Program-made: the position numbers and the translations under genes
The notes under the pieces: generated by a model
The model's database searches: none
The model's input: the letters and a program-made list of their open reading frames with translations, nothing else
What the model was told of the DNA's origin: nothing
Shown: positions 11,243 through 22,290 of the stretch, piece by piece
How positions within the stretch are numbered: position 1 is the stretch's first letter
Layout of the letters: each line of letters opens with the position of its first letter
NCBI RefSeq assembly: GCF_036323735.1
Contig: NC_086026.1
Location: 69,939,039 to 70,003,038, forward strand
Source: Rattus norvegicus
Taxonomy: Eukaryota > Chordata > Mammalia > Rodentia > Muridae
Length of the DNA stretch: 64,000 nucleotides
Direction of reading: 5' to 3'

Positions 11243-12249
11243 ACTCATGTTATTAGAGAGAAAAGTTGGTGCAATACATGTGAGGATGAGAACTTCATCC
11301 TAGGTAAGTTGCATTGATCAAGGTAGGAAGGCTAAGTGCTGACAAGAAACCTAAGAAAAAGATCTATTCAAACTTCAAACTCAAAACACATTTCTAAGAT
11401 GAATCAAATTAATTAATTAATGAAAGTGAAAACCATTGTTGAATGAAATGGTTAGTCAGCAATCAACCAATGTCTAGAGAGGACAGTCCCTGTAGTAGGC
11501 CCCATTCCATCATCAGGAAGCATGGAAAACAGCAGGAGAGCCTGGGCAAGGCACCCAGGAGGTCGCAGTTCTCCGGGTGGCTGTCAGAAACTCACTATAT
11601 GGCCCTGGCTAATTCCTGAGCTTCCAGTTTTCCTCCTTGTCTAAGAGAAGACCTAGATTCTTTAAAGTCCCTTAAATCTCTTTTAGATGAGGCAGGAGGA
11701 TGGATGGATGGGAGAGCCTCAAGCAACAAGACGTGTAATGAAAGGGACTGTTTAGCCTGATTTGTGAGCGGCTCACCTCCATTCATTTCCCCAGCCCCTA
11801 GTGCACAGGCTGAGCCCTCTGGCTGCACTGCTCTAAGTGATTTTCAAGATGTGTGCGCTGGGTGGAGGAGAAGGAATGCTGGGCTGTGAGTCAGCAGACA
11901 GTGATTAAGGGACTTGGGCAAGGTCTCCCAGGTACTAAGTGGTGATCAGGGCTCAAGGCCAAGCCTCCTGACAGCTAGCTTGGTGCTTGTCCCAGAGTCA
12001 TGTGGCTTCAGATTTCTTCCTTTACTTTGAGAATAGGAGCCCACATCTCCTCATGTTACTTCCTCATTGTGTTTTTATCGATCAAGCCACTTTAATCCAG
12101 ACTTTGTTTGATTTTGCTGAAGCATTTTTTATTAAAAATGACCTTGACTGTCAAATTTATAAAAGATTCTTCCTGTACAGTTGGTCACGTGGAGTGTTCG
12201 AAAGTCACATCTACCTAACCAAGGCCATAAGTGCTCCTTTAAAAAAACC

Positions 12250-12555
12250 AAGGACTTCAAAGCTTTAAATTTTATGCTTGGGTTTTTATTTGATCTGGAG
12301 TTAATTTTGTTGTGCAGAATGGATGGGGTCAGTAATTTCCCACAGCATTATTTATGAAGTAGATTGCCCCAACCGGTTTGTAATGGCTGCTGTCTGCCTA
12401 CGTCTCCCAGTATGTGCAGTGTCTCTCTGGTTTTGTTGTCCATGGTCTGTCTTTTCCTGTCTTGCCTTAACTGCAACATTATTCTGGTTGGTTCTTGACA
12501 GCCTGATATAACAGAGATATCTGGGAACAAGAAACTCAACTGAGAAGACAAGTCC
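12250..12555 (-). mobile_element. Old L1 fragment, antisense on the plus strand
   Basis: Phrases such as 'tttatttgatctggagttaa' and 'cacagcattatttatgaagt' correspond to the reverse complement of the 3' half of a mammalian L1 ORF2. The copy is heavily diverged with no usable reading frame. Confidence 0.5.
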
Positions 12556-12559
12556 ATTA

Positions 12560-12866
12560 AACTGGTCTGTAGGTCATTTTCTTGACTAATAACTGCTGTG
12601 GGAGGCCCAGCTCATTCTGAGATGTGTCATCCCTGGGCTGGTGGTCCTGAGTGGCATAACAAAGTAGGTTGAGCAAGCCATTGGGAGCAAGGCAATAAAG
12701 AGCACTCCTCCATGGTCTCTGTGCAGTTCCTGCCTCCAGTTCCCTGCTTTGAGTTCCTGCCCTGCCGTCCTTGGCTAAAGAGCTACATCTGAGATGAAAT
12801 AAGGCCTTTCCTCCCAGGTTACTTTTGGCCCAGTGTTTAGCACAGCAACAGATGCCTAACACATAC
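12560..12866 (+). repeat. Rodent interspersed repeat, probable Lx-type 3' region
   Basis: The plus strand has 'tgggctggtggtcctgagtg', 'tgagcaagccattgggagca', 'ataaggcctttcctcccagg' and the 'cagtgtttagcacagcaaca' end. It is the same sequence type as 4420-4930 in opposite orientation. Confidence 0.5.
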
Positions 12867-13149
12867 CCTTAACATAGTTAATTACTTGGTATCTGGCAAA
12901 ACTCTTGTATATTTAAGGTTCTAGTTCTATCCAATAACACTTAGGATTAAATAACTTGAACTACAACTGCCTTATGAAGATTTAATATTTAATAGCCTGA
13001 AATGGGGAATGCTTTTTCTGTGAACTTTTTCCAGTTCTTCTTCAGTGACCTGCAACAAACATTTGATTTTCCCAATTAAGGGCATACACATGTGTGTTTA
13101 TATGCACGTTGAATAGAAAGGTCAGTGCCATGTGTTTTCTTCGGTTGCA

Positions 13150-13385
13150 TTCTACCTTATTGTGTGAGGCAAGGTCTCTTATCGAATTTGGAGCTCACTG
13201 ACTCAGTAAGACTAGCTGGCCAATACGCTCCAGGAAGGTCCCTGCACTTCTGTCTCCTCAGTGCTGGGATTATAGGCACACGCCACCACAGCAGGCTTTT
13301 TACACTGGACTGAGAAGCCGAGCTCACACCTTCCTGCTTGTGAGGTAAGCACTTTGCCGACTGAGGTGTCTCCTGGTTCAAGCTT
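13150..13385 (-). repeat. B4/B1-type composite SINE
   Basis: The 7SL-like 'cagtgctgggattataggca' is followed by 'gtaagcactttgccgactga', the reverse of a tRNA-derived head. This combination is typical of B4/B1 composites in minus orientation. Confidence 0.65.
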
Positions 13386-13552
13386 GGAAATACTTTCTTA
13401 TCCATTCCACAGTCTCAGTCTACTGTTTATCATTACAGTAAATGGTATCCTACTCTAAGTTTATTTTTACACTGGCTGTAAGGAATGTAATTCATTTAAT
13501 ATTCTTCGGTGTTCTGCCTGATATTTTATTTCACTTTTATTTTTAATTCTGT

Positions 13553-13745
13553 GTGGGGGTAGGGTGGGGGTGGGAGGTGGGGGGTGGGGGGGTTGTACAT
13601 GTGAATGCAAAGCCCACAGACACCAGAGGAGGGCACCAGACCCCCTGAAGCTGGACCTGAAAGTGTTGTTTAGCTATGAATGGAACTCAGGTCCTCTGCA
13701 GGGGCTGCACATGCTCCTCACAACTAAGTGGCTGCTCCAGCTCTA
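13553..13745 (-). repeat. B3/B2-type SINE
   Basis: It contains 'cagacaccagaggagggcac', 'tggaactcaggtcctctgca' and 'ctaagtggctgctccagctc', reading as a minus-orientation B3 with a G-rich tail region at 13555-13595. Confidence 0.75.
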
Positions 13746-14029
13746 ACTTGGTGTTTTAAAGGATTTCGGTATCAATATGTCTAAGTGTCTGGTCTGGCTC
13801 TTAGTTTTCTAGCAATTGGTAGATTTCAGAGTCAATGCTGTGTTGTCTACCTTAAACAAGAGTTTACTTTTTAAACATTCAGTACAAAATAAGTTACAAC
13901 TCGGAAGGACCTAGTTTTCCAGGTTGACTTGGTAGCTTCCCCATGAAATTGTCCTTATTGTTTGCATGCAGCAGTTATATATTTTTTAAAATTCTCTTAT
14001 GAGAATTTGTATATTAGATCACACACATA

Positions 14030-14038
<9 letters not shown>

Positions 14039-14080
<42 letters not shown>
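14039..14080. repeat. (GT)n microsatellite
   Basis: 21 uninterrupted GT units, preceded by alternating ACACACATATGTGTATAT, so most of 14020-14080 is alternating purine/pyrimidine. Confidence 0.95.
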
Positions 14081-14081
<1 letters not shown>

Positions 14082-14083
<2 letters not shown>

Positions 14084-14122
14084 ATTTGACTTACAGGACC
14101 AATTGCCCTGTAAGTCAAATAA
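14082..14122. repeat. Perfect 16-bp inverted repeat with 9-bp loop
   Basis: TTATTTGACTTACAGG at 14082-14097 is exactly matched by CCTGTAAGTCAAATAA at 14107-14122, separated by accaattgc. It directly abuts the (GT)n tract. No stem mismatch is present. Confidence 0.95.
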
Positions 14123-14701
14123 TATAGACAACCCATAATCCTGCCACCTTGGCTTTCACTGTCCACTTCTGGCACAACCAGGAAGCCTTTATTAGTGTCA
14201 CTGTGCTCTTGGCCTCTTCCAGCATCTCGTCTGACAGCTTCCTCTAAGCTCTGAATGTTTTTACATTTGATTCTGTTCAACCATAGGAACCCTGACTGTG
14301 TATGTGCCTGTGTGGCGCCTGGAATGAACCTTAGCCCTGTGCACTCAGCACTCCACTGAGCACCCCAGACCTCCCGCACTAACTTGAGGCAGAAGCTAAG
14401 CATCCTTCAGGATGCTGCAGAAACATCGTGAAATGAGCTGTCGAACAATTTCAACCTGTAGCACACAGGCTGCTGTAGATTCCAAAGATGCTTCAGATTG
14501 AGAGCAGGGTGAAGGGAAAGGGGAAAAACCAGAAACTCCAATTACGTTCCAATTAAAGGAAATGCTGTCCCCATGTCACGATACAAGCAATGGCTTTATA
14601 GCCATTACCTAAGACAGAGTCTGGAGCTGCCAGCTAAACACATGAAGGCCACCTGCCTGTGGCTTACTTCTAATTTATATATACATCTGAGACTCTCCCT
14701 C

Positions 14702-14790
14702 TCCTTCCTCCTCCTCCCTCCCTCCCTCCCTCCCTCCCTCCCTCCCTCCCTCCCTCCCTCTCTTCTTCACTCTCTCCCTCCCTCCCTCTG
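14702..14790. repeat. (CCCT)n microsatellite
   Basis: About 14 CCTC/CCCT tetramers, then a short interruption and three more units. Confidence 0.9.
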
Positions 14791-15508
14791 TTTACAACTC
14801 TAACTTGTCTGAAGAGCTACAGTGATTTACACGCTCTATACACAGGCACCAGATATGTCATTAGATGCAACAATATGTGTGTCTGCGTTCTTGCCCTTCT
14901 GTCTGTCCCTGCATGAATCTGCTGCAGCAGGGCACTCTCGCTGTTCAGGTGCACTGCACTTCTTCAGCTATCCGGTGAGTGCCGGGGGGGGGGGGTGGGC
15001 AGGCACTGCACACTTTCTGTGCTGTGGCTCTGGGCACAGCAATGCTGTATCCCCTCAGTGAACCTCACAGAAGAAGTGCATGCTTGCTCCCCTGCCTCAG
15101 AAGCTCTGCTGGGAAGGAAGCAGCCATACAGTGACATTAGGAAGGTCATGGTAAAGAATGAAATGCACAGACTGAAACACCACAGGCCAAGCCAAGAGCA
15201 GAGATTCTGCTGAGTCCTTTGTTGCCTGGGTACCAGCTGAACACCCAGGGAAGCATCTCTCTCTTTTTCTTAATTTAGACAGATCAGGCCTGTGTGTCCT
15301 ATTTTGGTGCATTTTTTGGCACATCTTTCTTTCCAAGATGCTTTTGTGCTGAGATGGAAACACTGGAGCCAGAGTCTTCCTCTTAAGCTTGATGGCCTCC
15401 TGTTCCCTGCTGGTGTTCTTGGGGTTGTATGTAAGGAGGACAAAGTTCATGACCTCCAGCCCCGAGTGTATAGACTACAGGACACATCAGACCCACAGAT
15501 GCATGTAC

Positions 15509-15662
15509 CTCCAGCTTCTCGTGGTAGAATTCTCGGGTGGTGTAATTCAGGGTAGCTCGGTTTGTGTTTTCCCCCATTAATCTCTTGCTGTCACTCGTCT
15601 CCTCACAGAGGATGCCAGGCTTTTTACATTTGTTCTCCAGCAGATACCGGAACTGCTTTTTC
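15509..15662 (-). CDS. Lrrc49: Lrrc49 coding exon (154 nt)
   Basis: The first base completes the split arginine codon after acceptor tgttctgcag, and 51 codons follow. They read KKQFRYLLENKCKKPGIL, then EETSDSKRLMGENTNRATLN and YTTREFYHEKLE, and end GAG before the donor gtacat. The segment is polar and rich in lysine, asparagine and threonine. It connects the conserved core to the last helical exon. The donor again has the unusual GTACAT sequence seen after the 45811-45894 exon. The reading frame stays open for some 40 codons into the intron, but that extension has no resemblance to the family and is intronic. Confidence 0.94.
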
Positions 15663-15849
15663 CTGCAGAACACGGTAAAGGGTCTCAGAGTTACTGATCA
15701 GAATACAAAGGTCATGATCAACCTTGGCTGACTCCAGAGGTAGCGAAGCCTTTGTTGAACACCAGATTTCTGAGTTTGAATAGTTGCTGTTTGAGCTCAG
15801 CTTAGTACCCCAGTGTTTCCACTAATTATGGGATCCGATGCACAGTTTC

Positions 15850-15955
15850 TGTTTTGAGACAGTCTCAGTCTTGTAGCCCAGGCTGGCCTCAAACTCCTAA
15901 TCCTCTTGTCCCCGCCTCCTGAGAACTAGGACTATAGGCCTGTGACATTGTTAGC
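15850..15955 (-). repeat. B1 SINE
   Basis: 'ttttgagacagtctcagtct' and 'cccaggctggcctcaaactc' are the reverse complement of the B1 body. Confidence 0.85.
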
Positions 15956-16814
15956 CCTGCCTTCATTCTCTTGATCTGTGACTGCCAATCATCAACACTA
16001 ATGCATCTCAAACATTTCTACAAAGATAAATGAACTGAACCTTTAGGTGAAATAATTCAAAAACTGAATCAAAGCAAAAGCAATCGAAGAAGTGTTGAAC
16101 ACCTCTACCCAGTCTGTAGCTGTGAAACACGTTAGTTTGCGTGTGTAACCACACGCACAACTTAGTCCTTTCCTCACCTTCATTATGCTGAGAGCTAGAA
16201 CATCAAACTGAGGGTGGGACTAATGTTAGCAAACGTGAACTGAGAGCAGTAAGAATCCCCACCACTGCTGGCGAGGCTACGAGGAGGCTTCAGGCAATCA
16301 CAAAGGGCAACACAGTGGGTCCTAGAGCAACACAGAGCTGTCTACCCAGAATCCCATGCACTGCACCTCATCTAACATGAGGCCCTTTTCCAGTTCCAGC
16401 TTCAGAGTGTCTCTGAAAAATCACAATAGGACTTTAACTGGACACTAAAGACTGGGAGGGAGCAGAAATTTTTGAAAATTTTTTTAATTTTTCTAACTTA
16501 AAAATATAGTGGGATTTTTAGAAATTTGGAGAAGTATAAATTTTGAAAAGTGTAATGAGATAGTCTACAGCTCATAATTCTATTAAATATCTAGTGTTTG
16601 CATTCAACATATTTCAAGATAATTATGCTTCCAACAATGGAACGAAAGTCAACTGTGATGCAGATCACAATTTTCCTTGCCAGTCCCTTTCCCAGTTTCA
16701 TAAAGAAAACAGTGACGCGCTGTAGACCTGTATTTGTTCTTATGGCTGGCCCTCTTTTTACTGAGTTTTTAAAAATTAAAAAAGCAATGTTGACATACAT
16801 TTAATATCACATTT

Positions 16815-16985
16815 TAAACTTTTAAATGTGCAGGTGTCAGAGGAGGCCAACAGGGAGCATTGGTTCCCTGGAAGCAGAACCATGTAAGTTGTGGCCTGCC
16901 CCACGCAGTGCCGGGAACTGACCTCCAGTCCTTAGCAACACCATACATACTCTTAGCCACTGTTTCTCTGCTCCTTCTCTAAGTT
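16815..16985 (-). repeat. B3-type SINE fragment
   Basis: 'gtgtcagaggaggccaacag', 'ccgggaactgacctccagtc' and 'ctcttagccactgtttctct' fit a minus-orientation B3/B2. Confidence 0.7.
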
Positions 16986-17559
16986 TTATTAGACTTTAAA
17001 ATAGAAAGCTCCATTTTACATTAGACAATTTTTTCATTTAATTTTCTTCTGTATTATTTTACTATTCTTTTTCTACTTTTCTGAAATAAATATTTAAATA
17101 ATTAATCATCAGCCCTACCCTTTCTGGTCTATGCAGCTCAGAGCTGACGTGCTTCTACTTAGCGCTGATTACTGACCCAGTAAGTCTGTTCACGTAATGT
17201 TTTCACTCTGTTTCAGCACAAGGCACGTGCATAATTTCACTAGGAGATTCCTTTGACTTCACAGGTTATCTAGAGGTCTGTCTCTTCTCTTCCAAATACA
17301 TAGGCATCTTCTAGTTACCCTTTTGTAACTGGGCTAAAGCCTCATTACATTCTGAACAGAAAACATGGGCCATGTGGTTTTGGTTCTTTGCCTTGTAGAT
17401 AGCATTTGGTCAACTTTAATAACTCTTCCACCTCCTCCCCTCTTCCTCCTCTTCTATCTTCTCTTCCCTTCAGCTCTTTTTCTTTCTCTTTAGTTTTCAT
17501 GTCTCCGTTCCTTCTCCAATTAAAGCATAATGCTGCTAAAGCTCTGGAATGAGATGCCT

Positions 17560-17945
17560 CAGGGGGGAGGCTCAGTGGATAAGAACACTGGCTGCTTTTG
17601 CAGAGGACTCAGGTTAGAAGCACAGCACCTACTGGCTGGTAACAGTTACCTGGAACTGTAGTTCCAGTGGCTCCAAACCCTCTCCTGTCCTCTGAGGGCA
17701 CTGCATATGTGTGGTGCACAGACATACATGCAGGCAGAACAATCATACACATACAATAAAAGCATGTATTTTAAAAACAGCAATAATATTGAAGAAAACA
17801 CATATACACAGATACACACAGACACACACAGACACACAGACACACACACAGACACAGAGACACACACACAGACACACAGACACACACAGACACAGACACA
17901 GACACACACACACACACACACACACATACACACACACATACACAC
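17560..17945 (+). repeat. B2/B3-type SINE followed by a (CACAGA)n-rich tail
   Basis: The head 'aggctcagtggataagaaca' and 'agaggactcaggttagaagc' start a plus-strand SINE. From about 17798 the tail becomes an ACACAGAC-type array of some 145 bp ending in (CA)n. Confidence 0.7.
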
Positions 17946-18365
17946 GCCCCTTTGGAATTCTGGGTATGAAGAGTCTTCTTATACTAATGAGGCTAGAGAC
18001 AATAATAGGATTTTTAGGAGGAGCTACACTCCGGTCTGTCCTCTAATACTGACCTAGCTGGCCTGATACAGTCAGTACCTCAGGTCATTATGGTAGGCTC
18101 TGATTACTTCCAACATGTTGAAGTTGAGCAGGCCTACACTGGAGAGTCAGTTGTGGCTTTACTCATGAACCTCTTTTTCCCGCTTTTTAAATTTTTATTT
18201 TAAATGATCAGCTGCCTTTCTGAGTCCCTCTGCTTGCCTTAGCTTTAACTCGAGGGTTTTCTCAGTTCTCAGGGAGGACGCCCCTTTCATTACTTTCCTT
18301 CCCATCTTTTAGTAAATATACTAAAGACACACACACCATTTCCACTTGGTGCTTTTCACTAACCT

Positions 18366-18500
18366 GAACATGGTGCCACTTTGAGTGGGCGGGGCCCTCC
18401 CACATCAATCATCAATCAAGATAATCTCTTGCAGACATGGCCACGGGCTAATCTGATCTAGGCCACACTTCAGTTGAGGGTTGATCTGCCCCGGGGTGAC
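18366..18500 (-). repeat. Rodent interspersed repeat, same type as 4420-4930
   Basis: Shares 'caatcatcaatcaag' and the surrounding 'ggccctcccacat' and 'gcagacatggcca' with the copy at 4780-4830. Confidence 0.5.
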
Positions 18501-18539
18501 TATGTTGTATCAAATCAGCAATAACAGAAGGACATACCC

Positions 18540-18790
18540 GCTGTTTCACACAGGAACACTATTCATTTTTACAACTACAAGCTGTTGGTCTTATTCCACT
18601 AGTGGACATTTACTATTCTGTTATAAACAAGGGCCATGATAGAAACCCTTGGACATATATTATGTTCATATGAAATCATTTCTAGAAAGAAATTCTGCTC
18701 AGTGAAATGGCTAAGTCAAAGGCATGGCTATAGCACATGTGTTAGGCACTGCCAAGCTGCTATGAAAAAACCCAGAGCATCAGCCATCGT
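18540..18790 (-). mobile_element. Old L1 ORF2 3' fragment, antisense on the plus strand
   Basis: 'attctgttataaacaagggc' followed by 'cttggacatatattatg' is the reverse of the conserved L1 ORF2 end (the 'not a complete picture' region near the 3' UTR). It is too diverged to code. Confidence 0.45.
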
Positions 18791-18922
18791 GGATAACAGC
18801 ATGTAGGACCCACCCTGCTATATGGCTTGTCACAGTTGTGGCTCTCCCCACAACATTAGGTCACTATTTTAAAATCTGTATGGCTATAGCTTTGAGTGGA
18901 GACAGATGGGCTCTTCTTACTT

Positions 18923-18926
<4 letters not shown>

Positions 18927-18965
<39 letters not shown>

Positions 18966-19057
18966 GGTTCTTTTTTTCGGAGCTGGGGACCGAACCCAGG
19001 GCCTTGCGCTTCCTAGGCAAGCGTTCTACCACTGAGCTAAATCCCCAAACCCAACCC
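18927..19057 (-). mobile_element. ID element with expanded (ATT)n tail and 14-bp target-site duplication
   Basis: The ID core lies at about 18975-19050 on the minus strand. Its A-rich tail, at the left on the plus strand, has become a run of about 13 ATT units (18928-18965). The repeat cttcttacttttta flanks the insertion at 18913-18926 and 19058-19071. The microsatellite therefore arose inside the SINE tail. Confidence 0.93.
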
Positions 19058-19699
19058 CTTCTTACTTTTTAAAGGTTAAAGTTTCCTGTATTTTATGGTT
19101 TTGGCAATTTCATTATCTGAGTTTCTGTTATTTTTCCAGCTGCATCAAGATAAGTTTTTGGCTATCTCAGCTCCTTAGTGACAACGCCTTGTCCTCACTC
19201 TGTGACTCCCTGGCCAGCCCTGCCATGTTAACTACATGCTCCCATTGTTACTGCGGAGCCACATGCCCAGGTTCCTGACACTGCAACGTGCTATCTTCTG
19301 CCTATAGAATGTTGATTGGAGACAGCAATCAGAATGACCATGGTCTTTAAATACAGAGATTTCCTTTGACTTTAAGGTGTGTTCACCTCTACAAACATCC
19401 CTGACATGCTTGGATATATTTTCCCTATCTGCCTTTGGGCATCACATTCTGGGAATATAGTTTGAAATATATCTATTTGATAAATTATTAAAAATCCTTC
19501 ATATTCTTTATTTTAATTTATTTGATCTAATTTATGAGGGCCTTTTATTTTCAAGTTATTAAATCTTCTAAATATTATACAGCAATTCAGAACAGCATAA
19601 TTTTCACTAATTTGTCTAAGGTATCACTTCTTAATTTGATACCTTTTGTGTTCCACCAAGTATTTTTTTGTGTATGTGTATTATGTGCTAGGGGTCTTG

Positions 19700-20147
19700 A
19701 CTGTGTGTGTGTGTGTGTGTGTATGTCTGTATATGTGTGGTATATATGTGTATGGTGTATATATGTGTGGTATGTATGTGGTATATGTGTGCATGATTAT
19801 GTGTGTTGTATATGTGTGATGTGTGTGTGTGTGAGGCTGTGTGTATGTGAGTGTGTATGTGTGTGTATGGTGTAAGTGTGTGTGATGTATATGTGTATAT
19901 GTGTGTATGTGAATGTGTATGTGGTGTGTGTGTGTGGTGTATATGTGTGTATATGTGTGTGTGTGAGGGTGTGTGTATGTGAGTGTGTATGTGTGTGTGT
20001 GGTCTAAGTATGTGTGATGTATATGTGTATATGTGTATATGTGAATGTGTATGTGTGGTGTGTGTGTGTGTGTGTGTGTGTGGTGTATATGTGTATATGT
20101 GTGAGGGTGAGTGTATGTGAGTGTGTATGTGTGAGTATGTGTGGTGT

Positions 20148-20200
<53 letters not shown>

Positions 20201-20212
20201 GGTGTGTGTGTG
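19700..20212. repeat. TG-rich complex microsatellite, about 0.5 kb
   Basis: Nearly all of the block is GT, GTAT and GTGA units, with a short (GA)n at 20182-20200. Larger units such as 'ggtgtatatgtgtgtatat' recur, so the array also has higher-order duplications. Long frames through it are artefacts of the repeat. Confidence 0.95.
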
Positions 20213-20420
20213 TGTATGGCGCATCTGTGTATGTAGGCCAGAGGCTGACATCTGGATGTCTTCCTCAGTTGCTTCTTCACCTTGTTTTATTGAGAAAGGC
20301 TCTCATCCAATTTTAAGGTTGTCATTTAGATGGACTGGTTGGCCAGTGAGTTCCTGGGATTTGCCCATTTCTGTCCTTCTAAACCTAAAAGCACCCTACT
20401 CATTCCCAAATAAGTAGATT
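20213..20420 (-). repeat. B4-type SINE fragment
   Basis: 'gtaggccagaggctgacatc', 'tcttcctcagttgcttcttc' and 'gactggttggccagtgagtt' follow the order of a minus-strand B4. Confidence 0.65.
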
Positions 20421-20703
20421 AAAGAGAAAGCCTTTTTCCAGTGTTCTCAAATGCAACAAGTCTCTACTCCCACTGCTCTTGCTGCAACCGACAGACTGGA
20501 TTTTAGTGGCTTGTGTGCATCTTTAGCTGTTAGATATAACCGTAGGAGAACACTGACTTTGTCTTAGTCACATTTATTCCTTCTAAGTTTGAACAAGGCC
20601 AGTCACAAGATAGGCCAGGGGTACGGTATCTGCAGGTTACAGAAGTGGCACAGATAAGAGCTATTTCTAGTGCAACGATAATCTATAAAAAATTCAGAGT
20701 TAC

Positions 20704-20813
20704 CTGGCATCACCCAGAATTGAAATCATGCGGTACTGGGGCAGCTCAGAGGATGCCACATGTGCTAAGATTCCAAAGAGCCTTTCAGCCATTATCATGT
20801 CATTTTGTGTCAC
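20704..20813 (-). CDS. Lrrc49: Lrrc49 coding exon (110 nt)
   Basis: The acceptor ctgtttcttctcag, with a good pyrimidine tract, is followed by GTGACACAAAATGAC. The exon encodes 36 residues, VTQNDMIMAERLFGILAHVA through ILGDA, and leaves AG to be completed by the first G of the next exon (AG|G, arginine). The donor is CAG|gtaact. The segment is helical and amphipathic. Phase 0-2 means skipping would break the frame. The assignment rests on perfect phase fit with the flanking exons at 24887-25072 and 15509-15662. Confidence 0.95.
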
Positions 20814-21090
20814 CTGAGAAGAAACAGCAGAGAAGAGTCTGGATACAGCAAATACAATTTAAAAGAAATGTCTAGATTAGGCATTTTCCTTTAGCACAAG
20901 AAAGTACACTTCCCTGGGCTGTGAAAGTCTTCACAATGACTTCGTTTTCCTTAGAATCTAATTATAGAGGAGAAGCTCAAAAGTGACTTCTGGAAGCTGA
21001 CTAGGGCCAATGAGATGACTCTGATTTAGAATTCATGTTTCCTGAGAACTGTGCTTGAGACACCTTAAATTCTTAAAGAATGCTTTTTCT

Positions 21091-21385
21091 TTTGTGTGTG
21101 TGTGTGTGTGTGTTATACATGTATATGTGTATATGTGTGTGGTATGCATGTATGTACATATGTGTGTTTGCAGTATGTATACATGGTTTCATGTGTGTGG
21201 TATGCATGCATGTGTACTTGAAGGTAGGTGTGTATGTGGTTATGTGTGTATGTATGTGGTATATATGCATGCATGTATGTATGTTTGCAAGTGTGTTTGT
21301 ATGTGTACGGTATGTATACATGTGTGTAAGTGTATGTATGTGTGCATGCGTGTGTGTGTGTGTGTGCCTGTGTGCATGTGTATAC
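21091..21385. repeat. TG/TATG-rich microsatellite
   Basis: Mixed GT, GTAT and GCATG units over about 290 bp with no reading-frame constraint. Confidence 0.9.
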
Positions 21386-21645
21386 ACATCTATAAAGGCC
21401 CGAGGCTGATCTCAGTACTCTTCCTCAATTGTCCTTCCATGTTACATTCTGAGGTAGAGTCTGGGTCTAACCCAGAGCTCCCTGGTACATACAGTCTCAC
21501 TGGCCATCTTACTCCAGGGATCCCACCTCTTTTTTCTAAGACTGGAATTACAGGTGGGTATTTATATGGATTCTGGGGATCCAAAATCCAATCTTCTTGC
21601 TTGCTTAGCCAGCATTTAAACAGCTGAGCCATCTCCCAAACCCTT
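21386..21645 (-). repeat. B4-type SINE
   Basis: 'aaaggcccgaggctgatctc', 'ggaattacaggtgggtattt' and 'taaacagctgagccatctcc' give the complete minus-strand B4 plan. The TG-rich array to its left is probably its expanded tail. Confidence 0.75.
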
Positions 21646-21904
21646 AAAGGTTATTTTAAAAAGGAATATTAGATCTTCTTAAATTAGGATGGCTTAGAGG
21701 GAAATGCCAATGGGGTAGATTTCATCTTAATAAGGTGCTGTACATGGCTTGCTCCTGGAAGGATGGTTTTGACCCTTCCTTGATGGAATGCTCAGCAGAC
21801 TAGCAAAGATATCCCTGTGCTTTCTAAATCCATGGCAACCTTTTCCCTATAAGGAATAATAGGTCCCAAGTATATATTCTGAAGGCTTACCCTGTGTTAA
21901 TCAG

Positions 21905-22035
21905 GAAACGAGTCAGGCGTGGTGACATACGTCTGTCATCCGAGCACCAAAGAGGCTGACAGGAGAGTGGGTTAGCTCAAGGTCAGCCTTGTGCTACAGT
22001 GTGTTCCTGTCCCAACCAACCAACCAAACAAACAA
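21905..22035 (+). repeat. B1 SINE
   Basis: 'gagtcaggcgtggtgacata' begins a plus-strand B1, with an A-rich tail of ACCA/AACA units near 22010-22035. Confidence 0.8.
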
Positions 22036-22137
22036 ATAGCTAAAGGTAGGACTTGGATTCATACCTGGGTATATTTAATATAAGACGGGGACAAAATAAT
22101 GTTAGAATTTGATAATGTATCACTTCTAGAACTTTTT

Positions 22138-22290
22138 CTGTTTGTTCCTTTGAGACAGGGTCTCACTTTGTAGCCTAGCAGGACTGGACTCACCATGTAA
22201 ACCAGACTGACCTGGAACTCACAAAGATCCACCTACGTCTACCGCTCGAGTGCTGGTATTAAAGGTGTGCACCACTATTTCAGCCTCTTC
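22138..22290 (-). repeat. B1 SINE
   Basis: 'tttgagacagggtctcactt' through 'aaggtgtgcaccactatttc' is an almost complete B1 in minus orientation. Confidence 0.9.

Larger units (their letters stand above)
10575..15508 (-). other. Lrrc49: Lrrc49 intron 10575-15508
   Basis: This is the last intron of the gene. It holds a (CT)n tract, old L1 and Lx-type fragments, B-family SINEs, a (GT)n tract with an exact hairpin, and a (CCCT)n tract, listed separately. No further exon fits the protein. Stretches 10620-11170, 11250-12240, 12870-13140, 13750-14030 and 14800-15508 show nothing I can name. Confidence 0.85.
15663..20703 (-). other. Lrrc49: Lrrc49 intron 15663-20703
   Basis: It holds B1, B3, B2 and ID SINEs, old L1, and a TG-rich expanse near 19700-20212, listed separately. 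Stretches 15960-16810, 16990-17560, 17950-18360 and 19075-19690 show no supported gene; 19100-19600 could be a further decayed antisense L1 but is too diverged to call. Confidence 0.85.

Noticed and set aside
15383..15508. Extension of the Lrrc49 exon frame beyond 15509
   Set aside because: The frame stays open past the donor, but the extension has no family similarity and the next exon joins in phase at 15509.
19681..20316. Long open frames of histidine/threonine or valine/cysteine on both strands
   Set aside because: They are products of the TG-rich array; stop codons are simply rare in such sequence.
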